This document shows, piece by piece, positions 1-7,389 of a stretch of DNA of 64,000 nucleotides. The notes below the pieces were generated by a model. It was not told the DNA's origin, searched no databases, and saw only the letters and a program-made list of their open reading frames with translations. Each line of letters begins with the position of its first letter. The first letter of the stretch is position 1. Where the stretch lies: the NCBI RefSeq assembly GCF_003860125.1, contig NZ_RQYL01000009.1, positions 1 to 64,000 of the forward strand, written 5' to 3'. Source of the DNA: Fretibacterium sp. OH1220_COT-178. Lineage in GTDB: Bacteria > Synergistota > Synergistia > Synergistales > Aminobacteriaceae. A program made the position numbers and the translations under genes.

Positions 1-66
1 CGAAACAAACAGACCTTCATCGATATGATTTACCTCGTCGCAGGACATTTGAATTTGACTGAATAG
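1..66 (+). CDS. C-terminal tail of an unidentified protein, cut by the window edge
   Basis: An open frame runs from the window edge to a TAG at 64-66 and reads about 21 residues ending FIDMIYLVAGHLNLTE. The residues look like a real helical protein end rather than noise, and a compact inverted repeat follows about 30 bases later. A transposase or other mobile-element protein would fit a position at the edge of a defence island, but the tail is too short to assign a family. Confidence 0.3.
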   Translation, partial: RNKQTFIDMIYLVAGHLNLTE

Positions 67-97
67 TTCCTTACCCACACAGAATAACGAGGAACCA

Positions 98-117
98 CAC
101 TGTTCTCTCAAACAGTG
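98..117. repeat. Short inverted repeat (hairpin)
   Basis: CACTGTT and AACAGTG pair around a six-base loop. The T-run at 131-136 lies too far downstream for a classic terminator of the plus-strand gene ending at 66. It could instead be a terminal repeat of a mobile element or a terminator for the minus-strand restriction operon that ends at 201. The rest of 67-200 holds no convincing gene. Confidence 0.35.
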
Positions 118-200
118 ACTGCGGGGTGCTCTTTTTTGGCCGGCGGATTTGGGAGGGGCCTGTGCGGAGCCTTCGAAGTCGGCGCCTGCCCGCCATGCAT

Positions 201-521
201 CTAAGATGCCATGCCGGTGTAGTAGGGCGACGGCACCGTTGGGTACGCCCGGAACACATGCACGAAGACCGCCTCGGCCTTATCGCGTATGTCCTCGTCG
301 GAATAGGTTGTCGGCAGCCCGGGATTGAGCTCCTCAATCTTGGCCCGCAGGATGCGCGTCAGCACCACCTCGCGGTCCGATGCCCGGCCCAGCAGGCCGT
401 CTGGACCGAAATCCTCCTTTTTGTAGGCGTACACCGATTCCCAGCCAAGCTCCCGTTCCAGGTACTCGGCGGTCGTCTGTTGGACGAGTGGGTCCTCGGT
501 ATAGTAAATTTTAGCCGCCAC
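201..521 (-). pseudogene. hsdR: hsdR remnant: N- and C-terminal ends of a type I restriction subunit joined
   Basis: The 106-residue frame begins (GTG) one base after the helicase stop. It opens with the typical HsdR start, YYTEDPLVQQTTAEYLERELGW, then GPDGLLGRASDREVVLTR and the ELNPGLP segment. After about 70 residues it jumps to a short segment, AVFVHVFRAYPTVPSPYY, that looks like an HsdR C-terminus. A working HsdR is around 1000 residues with a nuclease domain and SF2 motor; none of that is present. I infer one large in-frame deletion, leaving a stub that cannot cut DNA. The exact join is uncertain, probably near the LPTTYSDEDI stretch. Confidence 0.75.
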
Positions 522-522
522 A

Positions 523-3500
523 TTAAGAATTCTCGCCAGAAAGAATATTCCATATTTTCTTGTAGCCGCTTCCGCTTAAGGGTGCCTGCTCCGGCCTTGC
601 GTGGTCCCAATCTCTGGAGGACATGTTTTTTAGGAAAATACGGGCCTTCCCAACAGAATATCGTCCGTCGTCACCGTCAAAGGCATCACGATAAAGCAAA
701 CCAAGCTTTTCGGCCACACTTCGAGGAGCGGAGTTCATCCGCATAAGCACAGCATCTTCCGTACGGACACCGTGATAAATCATGGCAGGCAGAGCGTTGA
801 TTCGGCGACGCTCTGCCTCGGTCATCCTTTCAAAATCCATCCCTGAAACATGGCTCAAAGCCGATACTCCCCAGGTGCCGTTATTGACAATGGCGCGATA
901 AATCGCCTTGCAGGCATCGGTAAACGCCTCGGTATCCGAGCGCTCGTTATTTTGTGCAAAATACGTTTTCGCTATGTCTTCCAGCCGAACGCCATTCACC
1001 CAGTCGCGGGTGATATTGGACAAATGGGCGTGGTCGAATCCATCACCACCGATTTCTTCGAGCTGCTGTTTCAGCTGGGGGACCTTGAGCATAACCCCGA
1101 ACAAATCTGCCATGCGGCCTGCATCTCCAAACAGGCTTTCCGGTGCCCAGTCATCGGGTCTTAGTTGCTCTTCGAGATTCCGCATGCCGCTCATTGCTTT
1201 TTGCACCCCTTCAGGCGAAAAACCGGTCAAGTCGGCCAGCTCCGCCGCCCCCGGCATGTCAGCCAGCTTGCGAGCATAGCTCTTCGTGGCATTCAGTAAA
1301 GCATCGGCCTTGTCACGCTGGGCAGGGTCATTGCGCAGGGTCGTATAGCCATAGGTCTGCCGAAGAAGTTGTTCGGATTCAGCCAGCACTGAGTCGAGAT
1401 TCTTCTTTTCCGCCCAGAGATGGGCGACATAGCAGCGGAAATCTTCCCATTGATCTTGCCAAAGAACGGCATCGAGATTGTTGAGCTGGCCTTGGGCGGC
1501 CAGATCATCAAGGAGTGCAACCAAGCGGGAGGCGAGAGCGCCGGTATTGCGGCGAACGAAATCGATTATCGCGTCTCTGTCCTTGCCCTCCGCAAGTCCG
1601 ACAACGCCAACGCTATCATGCCCGATTCGTCCGGCTCGGCCGGCGAGGTTCCAGAATTCCCGGGGAGACATTTCGACCGACTGCCGCCCCTGCGGGACAA
1701 AGCGGGAGGCCAGGAAGATTGAAGATACCGGGAAATTGATACCCTGGGCGATGGTCGATGTCGCGCACAAAACGCGCAGATAGCCGGATTCCGTGAGCCA
1801 CTCCATAAGCGTCCGGATTTCATCAGACAAACCCGCATGGTGGACGCCGACACCATGATCGAGCATTTTTATCAACTCAAAACTTTGGCTGACCTCGGTC
1901 TTGAGAAAGTCCTGAACAAGTCGAACGTCATCGGGGACGACATCAAACTTCTGGATGCTTTCAGCCGCGTGGCGTGCCATGGTCCAGACAGTGCTAATGT
2001 TGTTGGCGACGGCAATACTGGTGCCCCGGGCAGACATGATGGAGGCCATGGCAGCCGTCTGTAAGCCGAATCCTGTTTGCTGCCCGCTCGCCAACACCTT
2101 GCTCTTCGGCACCGCTATTGGCCTGCAATCGCCCGCACGATGCGTGCCGCGCAACTTCATGGCTCTTTCGGTGACGGTCAGGGTTTCATATTCAAGCCGC
2201 CACCCGGCACGTTCTCTATCATCCTCGATTGCACGGTAGAGCCCGACAATCCGTTCGTTCGGTTTCCAGGCGGTGGTGCTGAAACTGATTGTCTTCCCGG
2301 CGTTGACGTCTTGCGCAAGCCAACGCGCCACCGTATCACTGCTCTCGACATAGGGCATCAACAGCAGAAAATTAGCTTGAGGGCAATCACGTTTGATCGT
2401 GGCAAGAAGAAATTCGATCCGTAGTCCTCTAGCCTCCGTTTCGAGATTGTGCGCTTCGTCCATCACGACAAGCGCAAGCGGGCGCGGCACACCCTTGTTA
2501 CGGATGACCAGCGAAAGCTTTTCCGGTGTCGCAACCAACACATCAAAAGGCCTTTCCTGATCGGTAAGAAGTTCCTCCTCGAACGTATCGACCTCTATAG
2601 CTCCACTGAGTTGTTCAACCCGCAGTCCGATCGGCTCGAAGTCACGGCGTAGCCGTCGTGTAATCTGAGCGGTCAAGGCTCTGGTTGGCGCAACATAGGC
2701 GACCCAGCCGTTGTCCGCATCGAACTGATTGAGCGCCTGAAGAATCCGGAACTGCGCTAGCAATGTCTTGCCTCCGGAGGTCGGCATATCAATCACGATC
2801 GCAGTCTTGGCTTGGTCGAGAAGCCCCTCTTCCAGCAGAGCGGCGCGTTGTGGTGGCAGTAACTCGAACATCGCTTGATGTTCGCGTTTGGTCAGCGCCT
2901 TGACGAATGCCGATACACGAGAGTTAACAGTTCGGGTTCCCCACCACAGGGAGTTGGTGACCATAATCCTGCCAGCAGCTTGAAGCCAGCGCAAAATCAT
3001 TTCATGCCGAGCGTCGCCCGATGCGGTTGCGGCCTTGATGCCGGATTCAAAATGCTTGTCGAGATCGCCGAAAACGGTATGGGATTGCCCTTGCAGCATG
3101 TATTCAGCAAGAATTTCCGTCGCTTTCGCCCAGTGATAGAGGCCAATCAGCCGCAGGGCGATGGCCCGATCTCCAACTGCAGAACCATTATTCAACTGTA
3201 CTTTCTCGTGCGTTCTCTGGTCTTCCCGCAGCCCGGCTATGATTTCACGGATTCGGTCAAGATCATCCCAGCCATCCTTGCGGAACAGACGTACCCAGCA
3301 CTCGAACAAACGGTAGAGCAACCGTCGATCCCAAGGCGCATCTACCACTGACGGCACCGTGATTGCGGCTCTGTTTTCCGTGAACCAGCGCCGTAGGTCC
3401 GACCAGCGGTCACCGCAATAGGCAAGGGCAGCCAGTTGCAGCACATGGAAGATACGCCCTTCCGTATTTTCCGGTATGGGAGCCAGACGACGAATATCGA

Positions 3501-3795
3501 AGGCGTGATGCGAGGCAGCGGCAGCTTGACCCCGTAGACCATTGTCACCGCCATCGGGGCGACTCAGGGCGTCCAAACCCTCAATCGCGGCCATTTCATA
3601 GGCCAGAGCAACACGCCCTAAAAGTCCTTCGTCAGCTTCATCTTCGGCAAAGGAAAAAGTGATCTGACGGCCAACAGCCTGCCGAACTAGCCGCTCATTG
3701 ACCACTTCAGTCGCACGAATACGATCAGCTTCGGGAATCGCGCTCAGCGCCCAATGGGACTGAAGGTTTTGTAGTGCTGTAGAGGTAATGGTCAT
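523..3795 (-). CDS. hamB: Ski2-like superfamily 2 helicase of a Hachiman/AbpAB-type phage defence pair (HamB-like)
   Basis: This is a 1090-residue ATP-dependent nucleic-acid helicase. Walker A is SGGKT (about residues 340-344), motif Ia is VAPTRALTAQ, motif II is DEAH (446-449), a GVGVHHAGL segment sits near 650, and motif VI is NLAGRAGR (716-723); together these are the Ski2/Hel308 signature. The first 300 residues and the last 300 are helical and unassigned. The ATG follows GGAGGT at a good distance and overlaps the stop of the upstream nuclease gene (ATGA), so the two are translationally coupled. In Hachiman, HamB senses damaged or invading DNA and holds HamA in check until activated. An AbpB-type name is equally possible. 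The frame is full length and undamaged, unlike the restriction genes around it. Confidence 0.8.
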   Translation of the reverse strand: MTITSTALQNLQSHWALSAIPEADRIRATEVVNERLVRQAVGRQITFSFAEDEADEGLLGRVALAYEMAAIEGLDALSRPDGGDNGLRGQAAAASHHAFDIRRLAPIPENTEGRIFHVLQLAALAYCGDRWSDLRRWFTENRAAITVPSVVDAPWDRRLLYRLFECWVRLFRKDGWDDLDRIREIIAGLREDQRTHEKVQLNNGSAVGDRAIALRLIGLYHWAKATEILAEYMLQGQSHTVFGDLDKHFESGIKAATASGDARHEMILRWLQAAGRIMVTNSLWWGTRTVNSRVSAFVKALTKREHQAMFELLPPQRAALLEEGLLDQAKTAIVIDMPTSGGKTLLAQFRILQALNQFDADNGWVAYVAPTRALTAQITRRLRRDFEPIGLRVEQLSGAIEVDTFEEELLTDQERPFDVLVATPEKLSLVIRNKGVPRPLALVVMDEAHNLETEARGLRIEFLLATIKRDCPQANFLLLMPYVESSDTVARWLAQDVNAGKTISFSTTAWKPNERIVGLYRAIEDDRERAGWRLEYETLTVTERAMKLRGTHRAGDCRPIAVPKSKVLASGQQTGFGLQTAAMASIMSARGTSIAVANNISTVWTMARHAAESIQKFDVVPDDVRLVQDFLKTEVSQSFELIKMLDHGVGVHHAGLSDEIRTLMEWLTESGYLRVLCATSTIAQGINFPVSSIFLASRFVPQGRQSVEMSPREFWNLAGRAGRIGHDSVGVVGLAEGKDRDAIIDFVRRNTGALASRLVALLDDLAAQGQLNNLDAVLWQDQWEDFRCYVAHLWAEKKNLDSVLAESEQLLRQTYGYTTLRNDPAQRDKADALLNATKSYARKLADMPGAAELADLTGFSPEGVQKAMSGMRNLEEQLRPDDWAPESLFGDAGRMADLFGVMLKVPQLKQQLEEIGGDGFDHAHLSNITRDWVNGVRLEDIAKTYFAQNNERSDTEAFTDACKAIYRAIVNNGTWGVSALSHVSGMDFERMTEAERRRINALPAMIYHGVRTEDAVLMRMNSAPRSVAEKLGLLYRDAFDGDDGRYSVGKARIFLKNMSSRDWDHARPEQAPLSGSGYKKIWNILSGENS

Positions 3796-4586
3796 GCGCT
3801 ACCTCCTGCCTGTGTCGCAAGAGCCTGTGCCGCCAAGTTGCCAATTGTACCGGTTGGCAAATACAGGGCCAGCAGCTCGACCTGCGTGCCCATCGGGCAG
3901 CCATTGCCAAGTTTCTCAACTCGCACGCGCAGGTCGTCAATGTTCGGCTCGACATCGCGCACGAGCACGCCAAAAAGCTGAACGTCCGATGGATTGTTGA
4001 GATAACGCTTGCTGGCAGCTTTGAAACGGTCCCGCCAAATCGCATTCTTGGCGCGATGGCCCAGGTATTTGAACAGGTCATCACGAATACCGCGCTTGTC
4101 CCGGAGGTCTTCCAACTGCTGCTTCAGACCGGTCCGCCCATAAACAGCACCGGGCGGATACTTGGCTTCACCGGACGTCTTGACCTCTCCGAAAACAAAG
4201 CGGTCGCCCTGTTCATCTTGTTGAATACCCACCAAATCGGCCCCTGGCAGGCTAGAACCGCTCTTGCGCTCGTCGCGGCCGTCCGGCCAAGGAAACAGAC
4301 AGTCTCGATGTTCGGTCAGGTAGGCTTCTGCAATGGCCTCGCCAATTCGCCAGTCCTCGACATCATCGGGAGCGGCCAATACCTGCGCCAGCTGCTCTTG
4401 CTCGAAAGCGGTTCCCACGACTTCGGCCAACAGTTCTTGAATGTCAGCCTTGCCCCGGTTATCAAAGACCAACGCCGAAACCGGGCCGTTGATTGCTGCG
4501 TCCAGTTCTTTCTCGTTCCACAACCGGCCCATTCCGGTGCACGGCAAGGTTCCATGGCTATAACACTCAGCCCCAACAGCGATCAT
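3792..4586 (-). CDS. hamA: DUF1837/HamA-like PD-(D/E)xK nuclease of a Hachiman-type defence pair
   Basis: The 264-residue protein has a helical N-terminal half and a restriction-nuclease core: LPGADLVG with Asp117, then FVFGEVK with Glu134 and Lys136, which fits the D-(E)xK metal site of HamA proteins. The upstream H-x-D-CLFPWPDGR stretch is also typical. It lies directly before a Ski2-like helicase and overlaps it by four bases, the hallmark two-gene order of Hachiman. The ATG overlaps the hsdS stop (ATGA), with GGGGAGG as ribosome site inside hsdS. So it depends on the restriction operon promoter and could be read even though hsdS translation is interrupted far upstream. The proposed role is DNA degradation once the helicase partner releases it. 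Confidence 0.72.
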   Translation of the reverse strand: MIAVGAECYSHGTLPCTGMGRLWNEKELDAAINGPVSALVFDNRGKADIQELLAEVVGTAFEQEQLAQVLAAPDDVEDWRIGEAIAEAYLTEHRDCLFPWPDGRDERKSGSSLPGADLVGIQQDEQGDRFVFGEVKTSGEAKYPPGAVYGRTGLKQQLEDLRDKRGIRDDLFKYLGHRAKNAIWRDRFKAASKRYLNNPSDVQLFGVLVRDVEPNIDDLRVRVEKLGNGCPMGTQVELLALYLPTGTIGNLAAQALATQAGGSA

Positions 4587-5794
4587 ACCGCCACCTCCCC
4601 ACTCATCCGTTTTGGCAGAAGAAGATCACGGGCGTGGGCGAGCGCGTTGATCTCTTTTTCAAGGACTTGCATCATTCGAAATACGGGCTTCGTCTTCTTA
4701 TGGAAAATTTTGAGCACGTTCTGAGTCGGCAAAAGAATCTTCGCTCTTTCGAAGTCAACCGATCTCACCGCTGGGTAACTTGCGCCGGTTGTATGGTTGA
4801 CCAAATGGCCTACAAAGTCATCTGTTGTTACAAACAAATAAAGATAAGAAAAAGGAACGGCCACAGGCGACAAAATCGTGAAGCCTGTAGAAAACGCATT
4901 ATTTTCATCTGGATCAAGAACTAGTGCGTATGCTCGTAAATTGGGGCGTACATTTGACCCAAAAACGTCTCCATCGGTTCCCTTGCGACGTGCCTGCTCC
5001 AGAGCTTCTGAAGATGGCATTTTATTCTTCCAAAGTACTCGCCCCTGTTTCACCGATGAGATGTCTATATAATTGATCTCATTGGGCAGAGTGCTAGCTT
5101 TGTGGTTTTCGGCTTTTGTATCTGCAACATCCCCCAGCTTTTTCTTCTCCCACCCCTCCGGGATGCCGTTGACGATTTTTGTGTGCTCGTGGCCGGGGAA
5201 GCGGAGGCGGACGAACCATTCCTTGTAGAGCAGCCGTGCCGCCTGCTCCAGCAACTGAATCCGCCGCCGGTTGTTCTCGATCAGGTCGTCGTAGGCTGAG
5301 AGGATGGAGACGATTTGCTGTCGCTCAGACATGGACGGCACAGCGACTTCGATATTCCGCAACATCGAAAGATAGATGTTTGACTGCGCGGCCTGTGCGT
5401 TGAGGCGCTGAATGTATCTGAACGTTTGAGGTTGCTTGAACCAGTAATATAGGAATCGTGGGGCGACCTGTCGTTGATCGACCCTCATAATTCCAACGGC
5501 TTGGTTCGTATTGACAGGGAGGTATCGTTCTTCAACGATTCCGCGCTTCCCAATATCAGCGCCAGCAATGGTGAGCAACACATCACCTTCCTCAAGAATT
5601 GATCGTCTCAGCGATTGGTGCACATCTTCAGAAATGCAAAACCCACCGGAAAGATCCAAAGAGCTGTCGCCGTTCAAGGACTCAGCCTAATTATAGTGGA
5701 TCCCGGAATCAGCAAACCCCTGCTTTTTTGTTGGCGTCGTGCCTTTTGTCACCACATGCGTGAACCGTCCAATTCGTGTCATCGGCCAGCTCAT
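4583..5794 (-). pseudogene. hsdS: Type I restriction specificity subunit HsdS, interrupted by an in-frame amber codon
   Basis: Reading from ATG at 5794, the frame MSWPMTRIGRFTHVVTKG continues through a normal first target-recognition domain, a central conserved helix (SERQQIVSILSAYDDLIENN, then LYKEWFVR), a second recognition domain and the LLPKRMSGEV end. It is 403 codons long, a usual HsdS size. Codon 36 is TAG (complement 5687-5689), where the family has an Ile/Val-Arg/Lys-Ala/Val-Glu motif (here xxAESL). Without suppression only a TTG restart at 5677 could give a product lacking the first 39 residues. The ATG overlaps the stop of the preceding hsdM tail (ATGA). Either a true nonsense mutation or a sequencing error is possible. 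Confidence 0.8.
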
Positions 5795-5904
5795 ATCCCC
5801 AGCTCCTCGAATTTCTTCCTGATCGTCGCGGCCTTGCGGGCACGGGTGATCTCACACCCGACGGGGCTCTTGATATCCGAATGATTATTTGATATATCAT
5901 CCAT
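5791..5904 (-). pseudogene. hsdM: Residual C-terminus of HsdM (type I modification methylase)
   Basis: A 37-codon frame ends in CEITRARKAATIRKKFEELG followed by Ile and a stop, which looks like the tail of type I HsdM proteins and overlaps hsdS by ATGA, as hsdM normally does. No methylase motifs (NPPF etc.) exist upstream: an in-frame TGA sits at 5917-5919 and the sequence then changes to the high-GC style of the host. I infer that the rest of hsdM was lost by a deletion or at the island edge. Without HsdM no protective methylation could come from this locus. Confidence 0.55.
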
Positions 5905-5920
5905 CGGTTGCGGATGTCAA
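5891..5920 (-). promoter_or_regulatory. Putative sigma70 promoter at the island edge
   Basis: On the minus strand TTGACA (5920-5915) is followed after 18 bases by TATATC (5896-5891). It sits at the junction between host-like DNA and the hsdM remnant and could drive the hsdS-hamA-hamB transcript. It may be a native promoter or one created by the deletion. Confidence 0.45.
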
Positions 5921-5943
5921 GCGGAACCCGAAACCCTGGAGCA

Positions 5944-5995
5944 CGGGCCAATAAAATCCTGGGGCAAGGCCCCAAGGGCCTGCCGGCAGGGTTGG
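5944..5995. repeat. Paired GC-rich palindromes at the island boundary
   Basis: TGGGGC-AAG-GCCCCA and CCTGCCGGCAGG lie side by side just outside the hsdM remnant. They may form a transcription terminator-like structure or be remains of a repetitive element. There is no T-run. Confidence 0.3.
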
Positions 5996-6055
5996 AGGCG
6001 GGCTCGGGAGTCGGTTCGGGCCGTCCGAGGGGAAAACGAGAGAGAGGGTGGGCAC

Positions 6056-6430
6056 ATGAGAATCGGCGTTCTTCTTCGCGGGGAGGGCGGCGCGGCGCGG
6101 GGCGCGGCGTACGAAAAGCTGGCCCCGGAGCTTGGGATGGAGGTCCACACGGTTTGCCCCGAACGGGCCGGCGACCCGCTGCTCCAGGCGGCGCTGTGCT
6201 ACAGGATGCTCCAGCTCGACTACGACGCGGTCGTCGTCTACCCCGAGAACGGGACCAACCTGGCCGGCCGGATCCGGGGGGCCGCGGTGCACCGCACGGT
6301 TCTGGACGTGGGGCCCGGGACCGACCCCGGCCTGCTCGATGGGGTCCCCGGCTATCGTCCCCTTCGCATCGAGGGCATCCCGACCCTCGCCGAGGAGGTC
6401 CGGCTCGTCCTGAACGCGCTGTCGGCTTAG
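6056..6430 (+). CDS. Small protein resembling one lobe of a type I periplasmic-binding-protein fold
   Basis: The protein has 124 residues and no signal peptide or membrane segment. It starts RIGVLLRGEGG and then follows the beta-alpha order of the first lobe of sugar-binding/LacI-type domains: YDAVVVYPENGTNLAGRI in the place of the usual DAIIVxP segment, then VLDVGPGTDPG. The cytosolic sugar-binding-like protein at 39503-40363 has the same opening (RVGVLL), YDAVILNP and FDVGPKCDP, so the two appear related. The second lobe is absent. It converges with the iron-type ABC operon. GAGAGAGGGTGGG precedes the ATG. Function is unknown; a regulatory ligand-binding half-domain or a truncated relic are both possible. 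Confidence 0.6.
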   Translation: MRIGVLLRGEGGAARGAAYEKLAPELGMEVHTVCPERAGDPLLQAALCYRMLQLDYDAVVVYPENGTNLAGRIRGAAVHRTVLDVGPGTDPGLLDGVPGYRPLRIEGIPTLAEEVRLVLNALSA

Positions 6431-6449
6431 GGCGGGCGGGGTCCGGCGG

Positions 6450-7379
6450 TCAGAGGACCAGGTCGAACCGCACCGGATCCCCCGGACGGCCGGTCCCCTC
6501 GTCGTGGCTGGGGAAGACCGCCCTCAGCCTCTGCCCCTCCCAGTCGATGCGCCATTCCACGGCGGCGCCCAGGAACTCCCGCTCCACGAGCCTTCCGACG
6601 AGGGCTCCCTGCGGGTTGGGTCTGACCTGGTCCGGGCGCAGCAGGCGCCGCCGGCCCTCCAGCCGTACGGGAAACGCGTCGCCGATGAAGTCGCCGATAA
6701 AATCGTCCGCGGGGGCGAAGTAGACCTCCTCGGGCGTGCCCGTCTGGATCAGCCGCCCCGCGTTCATGACGGAGACGCGGTCGGAGATCGAGAGCGCCTC
6801 CTCCTGATCGTGGGTCACGTAAAGGGTCGTGATGCCGATGGAGCGCTGGAGTTCCCGGATCTCCGCCCGCATCCGCACCCGGAGCCGGGCGTCCAGGCTC
6901 GACAGCGGCTCGTCCAGGAGCAGGACCGCGGGGTTCAGGATCAGGGAGCGCGCCAGGGCCACGCGCTGCTGCTGGCCGCCCGACAGCTCCTGGACCCGGA
7001 CGCCCGCGCACCCGGGAAGCCCAACCCGCTCCAGCGCCTCCTCTGCGGCCCGGCCGCGCTCCCGCCGGCCGACGCCGCGGACGCGCAGTCCGTAGGCCAC
7101 GTTCTGCCCCGCCGTCATGTGGGGAAACAGCGCGTGGTTCTGGAATACGGTCGAGGTCGGCCGTCGCTCCGGGGGGAGGTGGGTGATGTCCCTTCCCTCC
7201 AGCCGCACGCGCCCCTCGCCGGGGGCGATGAAGCCCCCGGCCACCTTGAGCGTGGTGCTCTTTCCGCACCCGGAGGGGCCCAGCAGGGTCATCAGCTCGC
7301 CGCGCCTCAGCTCCAGGTCGAGCCCTCGCAGGGCGGGAACCTCTCCGTAAAGGACTGTAACGTTTTCGAAGGACAGCAT
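6450..7379 (-). CDS. ABC importer ATP-binding protein, Fe3+/phosphonate/polyamine (CUT1-like) type
   Basis: A 309-residue ATPase with Walker A GPSGCGKST, Q-loop VFQNHALFPHMT, signature LSGGQQQRVALARSL, Walker B LLLDEPLSSLDARLR and H-loop VTHDQEEAL. A TOBE-type C-terminal domain follows (VRLEGRRRLLRPDQVR onward). It would energise the two-domain permease encoded immediately upstream (10-base gap, AAGGAGG site). Together with the binding protein it makes a complete three-gene importer of the FbpABC/PhnSTU group. The substrate cannot be fixed from sequence. Confidence 0.9.
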   Translation of the reverse strand: MLSFENVTVLYGEVPALRGLDLELRRGELMTLLGPSGCGKSTTLKVAGGFIAPGEGRVRLEGRDITHLPPERRPTSTVFQNHALFPHMTAGQNVAYGLRVRGVGRRERGRAAEEALERVGLPGCAGVRVQELSGGQQQRVALARSLILNPAVLLLDEPLSSLDARLRVRMRAEIRELQRSIGITTLYVTHDQEEALSISDRVSVMNAGRLIQTGTPEEVYFAPADDFIGDFIGDAFPVRLEGRRRLLRPDQVRPNPQGALVGRLVEREFLGAAVEWRIDWEGQRLRAVFPSHDEGTGRPGDPVRFDLVL

Positions 7380-7389
7380 CGGAACCTCC

